A stretch of 64,000 nt of DNA from Methanococcoides sp052057775 (GTDB lineage Archaea; Halobacteriota; Methanosarcinia; Methanosarcinales; Methanosarcinaceae), in assembly GCF_052057775.1 (NCBI RefSeq), contig NZ_CP195121.1:2294001-2358000 (forward strand), in the 5' to 3' direction. The notes below the pieces were generated by a model. The model was not told the origin of the DNA. It did not search any database and was given only the letters and a program-made list of their open reading frames with translations. This document shows positions 17,812 through 27,175 of the stretch, in pieces. Each line of letters opens with the position of its first letter. Within the stretch, counting starts at the first letter, position 1. The position numbers were made by a program, and so were the translations under genes.

Positions 17812-17886
17812 GCTCCGGTAGTGTAGTCCGGCCAATCATTCCGGCCTTTCGAGCCGAAGACTCGGGTTCGAATCCCGGCCGGAGCA
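17812..17886 (+). tRNA. tRNA-Glu (TTC)
   Basis: Acceptor GCTCCGG pairs with CCGGAGC. The anticodon loop CTTTCGA gives anticodon TTC. The T-arm loop is TTCGAAT. The discriminator is A17886 and CCA is encoded at 17887-17889. The outermost anticodon-stem pair would be C27 with A43, a mismatch; the other four pairs are standard. No intron. AT-rich sequence with T-runs (ATCTTTTAAACTTCTTTTGG) follows, a plausible terminator. Confidence 0.95.
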
Positions 17887-18065
17887 CCAAACATCTTTTA
17901 AACTTCTTTTGGTTCAAATTAGTTTTCAAATAGCTTTCTTTAGATTTGGTCCTGTATTTCAATAATTCAATTTTTTGGAACAATTAGAAGAGGTTCCACT
18001 TAGTTTTGGATTTGTTCTGGATAACAACACTAAGGCAGAAAAAGAGATAAAAAATAGAATCAGGA

Positions 18066-18093
18066 AGGAGGGTTGAAATACACCAACCCTCCT
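18066..18093 (-). terminator. Hairpin terminator at the 3' end of the FAD/Fe-S dehydrogenase gene
   Basis: AGGAGGGTTG and CAACCCTCCT form a perfect 10-bp stem with an 8-nt loop. It touches the first base of the stop codon complement. On the minus strand it is followed by T-rich sequence (TATTTTTTATC), as in intrinsic terminators. Confidence 0.65.
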
Positions 18094-20792
18094 CAGTCTT
18101 GACGGCGGTGCATGCAGCTGGTTCCAAGAATTTCGATCGCCTGGTTCATGAACTGGCCGATGGACTCTGCAGGATCATAGGTCACTTCAATCCCCATTGA
18201 GTCACACAGGAGATCAGTGATATCCTTCTGCCTTACAGGCGCTTTCATCATATTTGAAGTGAGGTTTAGCTGTGAAGCGCATCCTGCACAATTGGTAACA
18301 ACGTAATCTGCACCTGTTTCAACGGCCTCACCAATACGTTTCTGTCCGCAATGAGCTACCGTTGGGATATCATTGAATGCTGTCACGATACCACAGCAAA
18401 GTGCATCTTCCCTGTTGTGCTCCATTTCCACGAATTCCACACCCGGAATGGCATTGATCACATTCCTCGGATGGTCATAAGCATTGAACCACCTGGAAAC
18501 GTGGCATGCATCGTGGTATGTTACCTTCCTGTCAAGCGGTTTTTCAAGCTCCAGCCTGCCATCCCTGATAAGTTCGTCAAGCAGGACGACCACATGCTTT
18601 GTCTCAACATCCCATTCAAGGCCAAGCATCTTCGCAATGGCAGAGTACTGTTCTGTGAAAGTCGCAAAACATCCGGGACAAGAGAAAAGGAGGGTTTTAA
18701 TGCCTTTTTCGTTAATGAGATTGATATTCTTCTCAACCGATCTTACGAAATCATCTGTGTACCCTCCAAGAGCAAGATAAAGACCACAGCAGATATTCTC
18801 CTGCTCCCCAAGATTTACAAGCTCGATCCCTGCTTTGTCAAGTATCCTCACTATGTTCTGAGGCATGTTCTTGGTTACAGCGGATGACCAGCAACCGGGC
18901 CAGTAACCAATTGTTCCCGTATCAACCATATTGATATCATCGGTCTTCCAGTCAAGAGCTTCCTTAGGAAGTCCCCAGAAATTCCCGGAACTGAGCACAT
19001 TCTGCCGGATCAGGCCAAGACCGGTGTTCTCAAAGTTCTTACCACCCATGACACCACGCAGGTTTATGAACTGATGAGCTATATTCAGGTCTGTCTGACA
19101 TTTATTGTCACATTTCTTACAGGTGGAACACAGGGACATGATACTTGCGAGCTCTTCATCGAATTCGATGTTACCTTTGAGATACTCAGAAAGCAGGTAC
19201 CACTTACCCCTTGGAGATCTGCTCTCCCAGGGAGATGCATCATATACGGTACATGTGGTCTTGCAGGCCCCGCATTGGGCACAGATGAAAACATCCTGCC
19301 CTATTTCCTCAGGCAGCTTATCAGCACACTTGTATTCCACTTCCTTTCCATCCATGATCTTACCTACAAGACTCATGACGGATTTTCCTTTGCTGGCACC
19401 TTTCATGGCAATGGAAAGCTGCTTTATCGGAGAGTTCTTTTCAGCAGAAGGTGGCAGGACCTTTCCAGGGTTCATTATACATTCGGGATCGAACTCTTTC
19501 TTAAAAGCGACGATTCTCTCAAACAGGTCTTTGCCCAGAAGTTCCTTTGACCCATCGGTAAAGAACATGCCTGTGGAAGTCAGTCTTCCGCCGTGCTTCT
19601 TAGCAATATCTGTCACAATTAGGGAAGAGGAGAATTTCAGAGGGTAGTTCGTTTTCCTTTCATCTGCCAGCATGAATCCCATCATGATGAACCTTTCAGG
19701 AGTTTCCATTATGCCTTCAAAGACAAAATCCCCCTTGAACTTCTTATCAACCGACTTCAGGAAATCGCTCATAGAAGAAACAGGTACGATCAGTTCACTG
19801 GCAATCAATGAAGGACCAAGACGTTTGAGCCTCATGGTACGGAAACGGTTTTCCCACTCATGCATGGCAAGTTTCTCTGAAAGAACTTCACCATTGTGTC
19901 TTCTGACAAACCCTTCAATTTCGGATGAGACATCAGGAGATGATGCAGGATAGACAAATTGTGCAAGATACTTTCCCATTGGAAGTGCAGTCTCTTTTGC
20001 AGCCTTCTGACTCAGTTCGACATACCCGGGAGTCTGGATGCTCACTGACCAGACATGAGTTCCTGTTCTTCGAATTTCATCCAGTGCAGACTGCAATTTC
20101 TTTTCATCATCGAACGCTGCAAGGACAGTAATGTGCTCTTCATCCTTTTTCACATTAATTCTGACTTTGGTGATAATGCCGGTAATGCCCTCGAGTGAAT
20201 AAACAAGATCAATATCATTTCCTTCCATTACCTTCAGATTACCCTGTGGATCGACCGTTTCCACGGAGACGATATTATCCCTGAACGTACCGTACTCATA
20301 GCTGCCAATTCCACTGCCACCCTGTGCAACCCATCCGGCAACTGTGGATGTAGGAGCGCTGCTTGGATAAAGGCGCAGCGTCAATCCGCTCCTTTTAAGC
20401 TTCCTGTCGAGTTCGGACCAGACAACGCCGGGCTCAACTTCCGCAGTTAGAGCTTCAGCATCAATTGAGATCACATCTGCCATCCTGGCAAGATCAATGA
20501 CAATTCCATTTGAAACAGGAACAGCGCCACCAAAACCACTGGATGCTGCTCCCCTTGGAATGACAGGGACCTTGTTCTCATTTGCGAGTTTCACAAGAGC
20601 AGAGATTTCATCAGCATTTAAAGGCTGAACAACTGCATCGGGAATTGTGGATATCGCCTTTTTGACAGAATCCGGAATAACTCCCACATCATGAGAATAT
20701 ACCATTCTTTCAAGTTTACTGAAAGATACACGATCTTCAAATATTTCTTCAAGCTGGCTTTTCAAACCATCGTTAATTCCATTATTGGTCAT
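18093..20792 (-). CDS. FAD-linked/Fe-S dehydrogenase, D-lactate (glycolate) dehydrogenase type, GlcD-GlpC fusion
   Basis: An 899-residue fusion. Residues about 50-230 are an FAD-binding PCMH domain (VIPRGAASSGFGGAVP, then GWVAQGGSGIGSYEYG). About 270-470 is the FAD-oxidase C-terminal domain ending ECIMNPGKVLPP. Two ferredoxin-like clusters follow (CAQCGACKTTC and CSTCKKCDNKC). Two CCG modules are at the C-terminus (NICCGLYLALGG and LCCGIVTAFND, plus CPGCFA and CAGCASQ). This layout matches FAD/Fe-S D-2-hydroxyacid dehydrogenases such as D-lactate dehydrogenase. The physiological substrate and electron acceptor are inferred. It is divergent from a FilR-type regulator across a palindromic promoter. 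Confidence 0.85.
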   Translation of the reverse strand: MTNNGINDGLKSQLEEIFEDRVSFSKLERMVYSHDVGVIPDSVKKAISTIPDAVVQPLNADEISALVKLANENKVPVIPRGAASSGFGGAVPVSNGIVIDLARMADVISIDAEALTAEVEPGVVWSELDRKLKRSGLTLRLYPSSAPTSTVAGWVAQGGSGIGSYEYGTFRDNIVSVETVDPQGNLKVMEGNDIDLVYSLEGITGIITKVRINVKKDEEHITVLAAFDDEKKLQSALDEIRRTGTHVWSVSIQTPGYVELSQKAAKETALPMGKYLAQFVYPASSPDVSSEIEGFVRRHNGEVLSEKLAMHEWENRFRTMRLKRLGPSLIASELIVPVSSMSDFLKSVDKKFKGDFVFEGIMETPERFIMMGFMLADERKTNYPLKFSSSLIVTDIAKKHGGRLTSTGMFFTDGSKELLGKDLFERIVAFKKEFDPECIMNPGKVLPPSAEKNSPIKQLSIAMKGASKGKSVMSLVGKIMDGKEVEYKCADKLPEEIGQDVFICAQCGACKTTCTVYDASPWESRSPRGKWYLLSEYLKGNIEFDEELASIMSLCSTCKKCDNKCQTDLNIAHQFINLRGVMGGKNFENTGLGLIRQNVLSSGNFWGLPKEALDWKTDDINMVDTGTIGYWPGCWSSAVTKNMPQNIVRILDKAGIELVNLGEQENICCGLYLALGGYTDDFVRSVEKNINLINEKGIKTLLFSCPGCFATFTEQYSAIAKMLGLEWDVETKHVVVLLDELIRDGRLELEKPLDRKVTYHDACHVSRWFNAYDHPRNVINAIPGVEFVEMEHNREDALCCGIVTAFNDIPTVAHCGQKRIGEAVETGADYVVTNCAGCASQLNLTSNMMKAPVRQKDITDLLCDSMGIEVTYDPAESIGQFMNQAIEILGTSCMHRRQD

Positions 20793-20851
20793 GGATCATC
20801 CCTCATTATCCTGATTTTTAATTCACGTTTTTGTTCTGGGAACTGTAGATG

Positions 20852-20865
20852 GTTAATGCATTAAC
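20852..20865. promoter_or_regulatory. Perfect 14-bp palindrome at the dehydrogenase start site
   Basis: GTTAATG-CATTAAC lies about 25 bp downstream (minus strand) of the TATA box TTATATAAA at 20885-20896, so it should cover the transcription start of the dehydrogenase gene. It is a likely repressor site. The divergent FilR-type gene is the nearest candidate regulator. Confidence 0.5.
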
Positions 20866-20884
20866 AATTGAGAATTAGATTTGA

Positions 20885-20896
20885 ATTTATATAACC
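20885..20896 (-). promoter_or_regulatory. TATA box of the dehydrogenase gene
   Basis: On the minus strand GGTTATATAAAT gives a good archaeal TATA box about 95 bp before the ATG at 20792. Confidence 0.55.
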
Positions 20897-20954
20897 TAAC
20901 CTCCTACTGTATCGTAAAAACACAAAAAAAAGAGAAGGGGATGTGATAATCAAA

Positions 20955-20970
20955 GCTGTTAAAAAACAGC
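20955..20970. other. Short stem-loop between divergent genes
   Basis: GCTGTT-AAAA-AACAGC is a perfect 6-bp stem with a 4-nt loop, located between the two divergent promoters. Its role is unknown. Confidence 0.35.
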
Positions 20971-21002
20971 AGGGCGTTAAAAAATTGTAAAGCCAGATCA
21001 AC

Positions 21003-21010
21003 ATATATAT
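21003..21010 (+). promoter_or_regulatory. TATA box of the FilR-type regulator
   Basis: ATATATAT at 21003-21010 predicts transcription start near 21033. That excludes the ATG at 21015 and supports the start at 21075. Confidence 0.5.
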
Positions 21011-21074
21011 TGGAATGGAACTAAATAGAATTGTAAACAAATACCATTCCCGGCATACAGGAAAAAGATCAAAA

Positions 21075-21884
21075 ATGCAAGCTTCACTTATCGATACAAT
21101 ATTTCTTTCAGAGAAAAGGAAAAACTTACTTCTGCTTCTAATGGACGGACCGAAGGATATCGATGAGATCAAGGAAGTTCTTGATGTTACATCCAGCGCC
21201 ATGCTTCCGCAGATCAAGAAGCTGAGAAAACTTGACCTTATCGAATACGATGACAGGTTTTATTCATTGACAGATGCTGCAAGGATACTTGTCAGGAAAA
21301 TGGAACCACTTCTTGGTACCATTGAAGTCTTTGAAGACAACTATGAGTACTGGATAAGCCGTCATCTCAACTGTATCCCGGAGGAATTTCGCGACAGGCT
21401 ATGGGATCTGAAGAACTGTGAGCTCAAAAGGCCTGATATGATCTACATTTTTGAGCCACCAAAGGAATTTAATGAAAGCCTTGCAAAATCAGCAAGTATC
21501 GATACCCTCGCGTCCTTTTTCCACCCACAGTGCCCTCATAACTATGCCATGCTTGCTAAAAGAGGTATCAAAATAAAGTTGATACTGACAAAAGCCGTGT
21601 TTGACAGGATGAAAAAGGATAATGAAAAGGAACTGAAGATCATACTTGAGTCAGAAAGGTCAGAACTTTTCGTTCTGAAAGAAGAGATCCCGATCGGCTC
21701 GATATCGGTCACTGATAATATCATTATGATATCACTTCTGAACAAAGAAATGGTAATAGATCACCTGAAACTTACAAGCTATGATCCACAGGCACTCCAG
21801 TGGGGACTTGGCCTGATCGGGTATTTCAAAAACATATCAATACCTGTAGATAAGGAAAGAATGCTTCAGGAAATTAGTAAATAA
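21075..21884 (+). CDS. FilR1/DUF1724-type winged-helix transcriptional regulator
   Basis: A 269-residue protein from the preferred ATG (21075); an ATG at 21015 lies too near the TATA box. Residues 1-75 form an ArsR-like winged helix (LIDTIFLSEKRKNLLLLLMDGPKDIDEIKEVLDVTSSAMLPQIKKL, read in parts). The remainder is the DUF1724/FilR1 ligand or signal domain found almost only in methanogens (SLAKSASIDTLASFFHP, then GISVTDN-like and WGLGLIGYF). Such regulators control methanogenesis and substrate genes in Methanosarcinales. It may control the divergent dehydrogenase gene, which is inference from the arrangement. Confidence 0.85.
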   Translation: MQASLIDTIFLSEKRKNLLLLLMDGPKDIDEIKEVLDVTSSAMLPQIKKLRKLDLIEYDDRFYSLTDAARILVRKMEPLLGTIEVFEDNYEYWISRHLNCIPEEFRDRLWDLKNCELKRPDMIYIFEPPKEFNESLAKSASIDTLASFFHPQCPHNYAMLAKRGIKIKLILTKAVFDRMKKDNEKELKIILESERSELFVLKEEIPIGSISVTDNIIMISLLNKEMVIDHLKLTSYDPQALQWGLGLIGYFKNISIPVDKERMLQEISK

Positions 21885-21920
21885 AGAAGAGTTATATAAA
21901 AAAAGATCCACCTCATTACC

Positions 21921-23048
21921 TTATAAAACCCCTCTATCGGGATCAATGGGTGAAGGAATGAAAATATGGTCCACATGACCTCCCCGATCCAATTTATCGT
22001 CTTCTTTGACAAAATTGTACATATATATCTTTTTGTGCTTTCTCTTGATCCTGAACAGCTTATTCAGGATATCAGCCATATTTTGATCTGTCGACCAGAA
22101 TAATAATCCGGCAACATCATGTTCTTTTGCCAGATCCACAGAGAACGCGATCAATGATCTGATTACTTTTTTATCCAGATGTGGTACGTACGCGTCCTTC
22201 ATCTGCATGGTCTTGATATCCTTTTCAGAGAGTACAATATCAAATACAAGATATCCGACCAATTCGCCATTTTGCGTATCCACACACCTGACCACATACC
22301 GTTTATCAGCGACAGCTTCTGAGAAGTATAACCATCTCAGTGTCTCTGCATCCCTGCATAGTGTTGTTACATTTTCCTTTCTGTTCTTTTCCCACAATTC
22401 TGTGAAAGAATCATCACAATCTGTGGCTACAGAGCATTTGTAATGATCTGGCTGTAGCTTAAAGCTCATCTTATCAGTAAACCATCGAAAAAAAGGCGAG
22501 ATCAACTTAATGGGAAATACCGATGCTTCTATCAGAGGCCGTAAACTATGGGATGTAAGGTTTGTCTGTACATATAGATCATACATTTTCCCATAATCAC
22601 GAATATGCCAATATTCCATATTCTTAAAGGGGACATCCATCTCAGAAGCTCCGAATTTAGAGTATATTTTTGCAGCGACCTCATTAGGCGTGGTATGGAG
22701 CAATAGCCTGAAATGTTCCTGCCTGTCAAATGACAATGTCAGCCGGATACTGGTAACTCCACGTACCGAAGGTCGTACGTATAGAGAAGTAGCAGCCACA
22801 GCAATATCATCTTCCCCTTTTATCTGATATTTTACAGGTATATTTCCCAGAAAACCAACAATTTCCGATTCATCTTCTTCGATGACCCATCCATAAGGGA
22901 TCGCCTGATCCATCCAGGGATTGTTGGTCCACCACATATCGAAACGACGCTTCCAGATCTCAGTAGGAACCCCCAGTCCTTCCTTCAAGAGATCTGCCAG
23001 TTCTGAAAAGTCCTTTTCATTCACCGGACGTATTATTGTTGATGGCAT
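21921..23048 (-). CDS. GNAT-family N-acetyltransferase-like protein
   Basis: A 375-residue protein. The N-terminal half resembles a GNAT fold (IIRPVNEKDFSELADLLKEG, then VIEEDESEIVGFLGNIPVKY and TSLYVRPSVRG). The C-terminal half contains a second GNAT-like segment (VVRCVDTQNGELVGYLVFDI). The substrate is unknown. It is convergent with the FilR-type gene. A TATA-like ATTATATATG lies about 35-45 bp upstream of its ATG on the minus strand. Confidence 0.7.
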   Translation of the reverse strand: MPSTIIRPVNEKDFSELADLLKEGLGVPTEIWKRRFDMWWTNNPWMDQAIPYGWVIEEDESEIVGFLGNIPVKYQIKGEDDIAVAATSLYVRPSVRGVTSIRLTLSFDRQEHFRLLLHTTPNEVAAKIYSKFGASEMDVPFKNMEYWHIRDYGKMYDLYVQTNLTSHSLRPLIEASVFPIKLISPFFRWFTDKMSFKLQPDHYKCSVATDCDDSFTELWEKNRKENVTTLCRDAETLRWLYFSEAVADKRYVVRCVDTQNGELVGYLVFDIVLSEKDIKTMQMKDAYVPHLDKKVIRSLIAFSVDLAKEHDVAGLLFWSTDQNMADILNKLFRIKRKHKKIYMYNFVKEDDKLDRGGHVDHIFIPSPIDPDRGVL

Positions 23049-23309
23049 GATGCTCTATTAAATAATAGTGTGATGATCACATATATAATCATATCATTAA
23101 ATCGCCACAGAATAATATTAAATTCTCAATGAACAATGATCCTGCTTTTTGTAATTTGCAAAGCCTTGGGTATAAGAATTGTTTCCAATTTAAATGATCA
23201 GACCTTTAAGATCATATTGAAATCAAATGTTAAGATCTAACTCCCAAACAATAATAAATACCTGAAGCTGATATATAATCTACTAAGATCATCTGTGGGA
23301 GATGGGTAG

Positions 23310-25604
23310 ATGCCATTAAGTGTAGAAAAAGGCAATTCTAATGGGGAAAGTATCAAACTAAAGGTAGCTGAGGCAACCCAGGAAGATGTGGGGAAAGGTA
23401 TCGTACGTATCGATCCTGCCTACAGGGATAAGCTTGATGTAAGTGAATACGGGGTCTTAGAGATCGAGGGGAACCGTGTAACATCTGCACTCACGATCAA
23501 CACCAATCCTGCCGATGCCGGACTTGATATAATAAGGATGGACGGACTTATACGGGCCAACGCGAAGGTCAGCATCGGAGATTATGTAGAGGTCAGGAAA
23601 GCAGAGTGGAAGGAAGCTATCAATGTAGTTCTCGCACCTGTGAGCAAAGGAATGCACATTTCTGCCTCAAGTAATATCCTTGCATCGGTTTTCAGGAACA
23701 GGACGGTTTCAAAAGGAGATTTCATCTCTACCACACATTTCAGGAGATCAAAGGAAAGTCCTGCAAGAAGCATGATGTTCGAGGACATGTTCAGTGACAT
23801 TTTTGATCTATCATTTGGTCTGGGTGAAATCAAGATGCAGGTGATCTCAACCAACCCAAAAGGTATTGTCAAGATAACAGAAATGACCGAACTCCAGCTG
23901 CTGCCCGAAGCTGTAGAACTCCCGCCCGAGCATTCGATACCCACGGTGATGTACGAAGACCTAGGAGGCATCAAACCTGCTATTTCAAAAGTGCGGGAAA
24001 TGATCGAACTCCCGTTGAAGCACCCGGAACTGTTCGACAGGCTTGGTATCGAACCCCCCAGAGGGGTATTGCTGCACGGACCACCGGGAACCGGTAAGAC
24101 AATGCTGGCAAGAGCAGTTGCCAATGAATCTGATGCTTATTTTATCTCGATCAACGGTCCGGAGATCATGTCCAAATACTATGGCGAATCCGAGCACCAG
24201 ATACGAGAGATCTTTGACGAAGCAGAAAAGAATGCACCGGCCATTATATTCCTTGATGAGATCGATTCCATCGCACCGAAGAGAGCGGAGGTCACCGGAG
24301 AGGTCGAAAGGAGGGTCGTCTCACAACTACTCTCTTTGATGGATGGTCTCAAGGAAAGGAAGAACGTCATCGTTATCGGTGCGACAAATCGACCCGAAGC
24401 ACTGGACATGGCACTGCGCCGACCCGGAAGGTTCGACCGCGAGATCGTACTGCATGTACCTGACCAGGACGGCAGGCTGGAAATATTCCAGATCCACACC
24501 CGCGGAATGCCACTGGCAGATGACGTGGAACTTAATGAACTGGCGGAGACAACATATGGTTTTGTGGGAGCGGATATTGCAGCCCTTTGTCGTGAAGCAG
24601 CAATGAGTTCTCTCAGGAGGGTACTGCCTAAGATCAATCTCGAAGACGAACATATCCCGGAAGATATCCTTGAAAAGCTTAGCGTCACCGCCGAAGATTT
24701 CAAACTGGCACAGAAGGATGTGGAACCCTCTGCAATGCGCGAGATCATGATCGAGACACCAAATGTCGGATGGGACGATGTCGGCGGACTTGAGGACGTC
24801 AAGGAGCTGCTAAAGGAAGCTGTTGAGTGGCCGCTCAAGAACCCCGAATCCTTCCATCGCATCGGAGTTGAAGCACCCAAAGGAGTTTTACTTTATGGGC
24901 CACCGGGAACCGGTAAGACTATGCTGGCAAAGGCTATTGCACACGAATCCAATGCCAACTTCATAGCTGCCAAAGGTAGTGACCTTCTTTCAAAATGGTA
25001 CGGGGAATCTGAAAAGCACATCTCCGAAATGTTCTCGCGTGCACGACAGGTGGCACCATCAATCGTTTTCCTTGATGAGCTTGATGCACTTGCACCAATA
25101 CGTGGAAGTGCAATTGGAGAACCTCAGGTCACTGAGCGTATTGTTAACCAGCTACTTTCAGAACTTGACGGTCTGGAAGAACTGCACGGAGTTGTGATCA
25201 TAGGTGCTACAAACAGGCCCGACATAATCGATCCGGCATTGATACGTCCGGGAAGATTCGATGAACTTATACTTGTTCCTGTTCCCGATCTGCCCACCAG
25301 GCGCAAGATCTTTGATGTACACATCCGGAAAATGGCACTTGCAGATGATGTGAATATCGATGAGCTTGTAAATGCAACAGACAAGTTCACTGGAGCCGAT
25401 GTCGCAGCGGTCTGTAAAAAAGCAGGACGTTTTGCACTTCGTGAAGACCTGATGGCAAAAGAAGTATCACAAAAGCATTTCCTTAAAGCGATCGATGAAA
25501 CGGGAGCATCAGTAACCTCTGATACCATGAAATATTATGAGGATCTGAAAGGTGACCTTAAAACAAAGAGGTCCAGGGAAATAGAAAGTCCGTTCTACGC
25601 CTGA
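23310..25604 (+). CDS. Cdc48/VAT-type AAA ATPase
   Basis: A 764-residue unfoldase. Residues 1-190 are the Cdc48 N-domain (double-psi barrel plus CDC48_2). D1 has Walker A GPPGTGKT at about 256-263 and Walker B FLDEIDSIAPKR. D2 has Walker A GPPGTGKT at about 530-537 and Walker B FLDELDALAPIRG, each followed by NRP and RPGRFD segments. It forms a hexamer that extracts and unfolds proteins for the proteasome. GGGAG precedes the ATG. A TATA-like GATATATAATC near 23266-23276 is the likely promoter. Confidence 0.96.
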   Translation: MPLSVEKGNSNGESIKLKVAEATQEDVGKGIVRIDPAYRDKLDVSEYGVLEIEGNRVTSALTINTNPADAGLDIIRMDGLIRANAKVSIGDYVEVRKAEWKEAINVVLAPVSKGMHISASSNILASVFRNRTVSKGDFISTTHFRRSKESPARSMMFEDMFSDIFDLSFGLGEIKMQVISTNPKGIVKITEMTELQLLPEAVELPPEHSIPTVMYEDLGGIKPAISKVREMIELPLKHPELFDRLGIEPPRGVLLHGPPGTGKTMLARAVANESDAYFISINGPEIMSKYYGESEHQIREIFDEAEKNAPAIIFLDEIDSIAPKRAEVTGEVERRVVSQLLSLMDGLKERKNVIVIGATNRPEALDMALRRPGRFDREIVLHVPDQDGRLEIFQIHTRGMPLADDVELNELAETTYGFVGADIAALCREAAMSSLRRVLPKINLEDEHIPEDILEKLSVTAEDFKLAQKDVEPSAMREIMIETPNVGWDDVGGLEDVKELLKEAVEWPLKNPESFHRIGVEAPKGVLLYGPPGTGKTMLAKAIAHESNANFIAAKGSDLLSKWYGESEKHISEMFSRARQVAPSIVFLDELDALAPIRGSAIGEPQVTERIVNQLLSELDGLEELHGVVIIGATNRPDIIDPALIRPGRFDELILVPVPDLPTRRKIFDVHIRKMALADDVNIDELVNATDKFTGADVAAVCKKAGRFALREDLMAKEVSQKHFLKAIDETGASVTSDTMKYYEDLKGDLKTKRSREIESPFYA

Positions 25605-25802
25605 TCGCTGATGACTGATGCTCAATGAACATCATGTAACCGGGGATCACAATTATCATTGGAACAGCATTCCTATTGGAAATACCACCATTTCGTTGCC
25701 TTTTGGACGTTGACCTAAAAACACAATGGGGATCTGACATTATAATTAAAGAATAGCAGCTCTACAGGATACTGCCAGCGTAAATGTTCAGGAGGTGTAA
25801 GT

Positions 25803-27077
25803 TTGAAACAAAATAAGATCGAAAGGATACATTCAGATAGTGCGAGGACCTGCAAACTGTGCATGGAGGAGATGGAAACCCTCTACGAGCATCTTGCAAT
25901 GTCAACGGATGAGATCGACCTTCTCGATATGCCAAAACGGTCTTTTACAGTACATTTTCCCGTTCGTATGGATTCCGGAAAAGTGAAGATGTTCATAGGT
26001 CACAGGGTACAGTATAATGATGCGCGTGGACCCACCAAAGGTGGAATACGATATCATCCTGAACTTACCATTGAATATCTTCAGGACCTTGCGTTCCTGA
26101 TGTCCATAAAATGCGCTCTGGTCAACATACCTTTCGGAGGAGCAAAAGGTGGAATAGTTGTCAATACCCGGGAGCTTAGCAGAGGTGAACTTGAGAGAGT
26201 AACACGAGCTTACATAAGAGAGATCGCAGACTACATCGGACCTTTCAAGGATATTCCTGCACCTGATGTATATACTGATGAACAGATCATGGTATGGATA
26301 CTTGACGAGTTCGAGAAGATAAGAAGAGAACACACACCTTCCATCGTCACCGGCAAACCTGTTGAACTTGGAGGAAGCCATGTTAGGAAATATTCCACAT
26401 CCCTTGGTGGTGTCTTCATACTTGAAGAAGCCCTGAGGAAACTTGATATCGACAGGTCCGAACTTTGTGTCGCCATACAGGGATTTGGAAAAGTAGGATC
26501 AAATGTCGCACGTATCCTCTATGAGAAAGGCTTCACTGTATGTGCAGTAAGCGACTCAAAGGGAGGAATATACAAACCAGAAGGTCTCGATATCAAGAAG
26601 GTCATCGACCACAAGACCGGAACCGGAAGCGTTATAGATCTCCCGGAAAGCCAGAACATAACAAATGAACAGCTGTTGGCACTTGATTGTGGAATACTCA
26701 TACCTGCAGCACTTTCAAATCAGATCAAGCGTGAGAATGTAAACGATGTTAAAGCAAAAATTATTCTTGAACTTGCCAATGCACCTCTCACAATGGAAGC
26801 AAGCCGCACACTAATTGACAGGTCGGTACTGATAATACCTGACATACTTGCAAACGCCGGTGGTGTTGTTGTCAGCTACTTTGAATGGATACAGAACCTC
26901 AGTCAGGACTACTGGGAAGAGGACAAGGTCCTTGAAAGGCTTCGTGAGAAAATGATAACAGCCTTTGAAAAGGTACATGACATTTGCCTTGAGCAAAATT
27001 GCAGTATGAGACGGGCAGCATTGCAATTCGCAATCCAGAGAATACTGTACGCAGAGAGACTGCGTGGGAATCTTTGA
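25803..27077 (+). CDS. gdhA: Glu/Leu/Phe/Val dehydrogenase (glutamate dehydrogenase)
   Basis: A 424-residue enzyme of normal length. Substrate-domain motifs are GGIRYHPE, the catalytic-lysine segment PFGGAKGGI, and PAPDVYTDEQIM. The NAD(P)-binding domain has GFGKVGSNVA. It interconverts glutamate with 2-oxoglutarate plus ammonium; coenzyme choice is not clear from the sequence. Start TTG at 25803 is supported by GGAGGTG at 25791-25797. A 197-bp upstream gap separates it from cdc48, and it is probably monocistronic. Confidence 0.93.
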   Translation: MKQNKIERIHSDSARTCKLCMEEMETLYEHLAMSTDEIDLLDMPKRSFTVHFPVRMDSGKVKMFIGHRVQYNDARGPTKGGIRYHPELTIEYLQDLAFLMSIKCALVNIPFGGAKGGIVVNTRELSRGELERVTRAYIREIADYIGPFKDIPAPDVYTDEQIMVWILDEFEKIRREHTPSIVTGKPVELGGSHVRKYSTSLGGVFILEEALRKLDIDRSELCVAIQGFGKVGSNVARILYEKGFTVCAVSDSKGGIYKPEGLDIKKVIDHKTGTGSVIDLPESQNITNEQLLALDCGILIPAALSNQIKRENVNDVKAKIILELANAPLTMEASRTLIDRSVLIIPDILANAGGVVVSYFEWIQNLSQDYWEEDKVLERLREKMITAFEKVHDICLEQNCSMRRAALQFAIQRILYAERLRGNL

Positions 27078-27110
27078 TCTCTTTTTTCTTTAAATCTATT
27101 TAAATCCATT

Positions 27111-27140
27111 TTAATTTGTTTTAATTTGTTTTAACTTATT
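27111..27140. repeat. Short tandem TTAATTTGTT repeat
   Basis: Two exact 10-bp units (27111-27130) plus a diverged third lie in the AT-rich gap after gdhA. Confidence 0.7.
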
Positions 27141-27175
27141 AGGTATTACTTTTTCCCCCGCTTTAATTTCATACA

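Noticed and set aside
17789..17983. Minus-strand frame over the tRNA-Glu gene
   Set aside because: It includes the tRNA in reverse and cannot be a gene.
24179..24880. 233-codon minus-strand frame inside cdc48
   Set aside because: It is Ser-rich shadow of the D1-D2 coding strand, with no Shine-Dalgarno.
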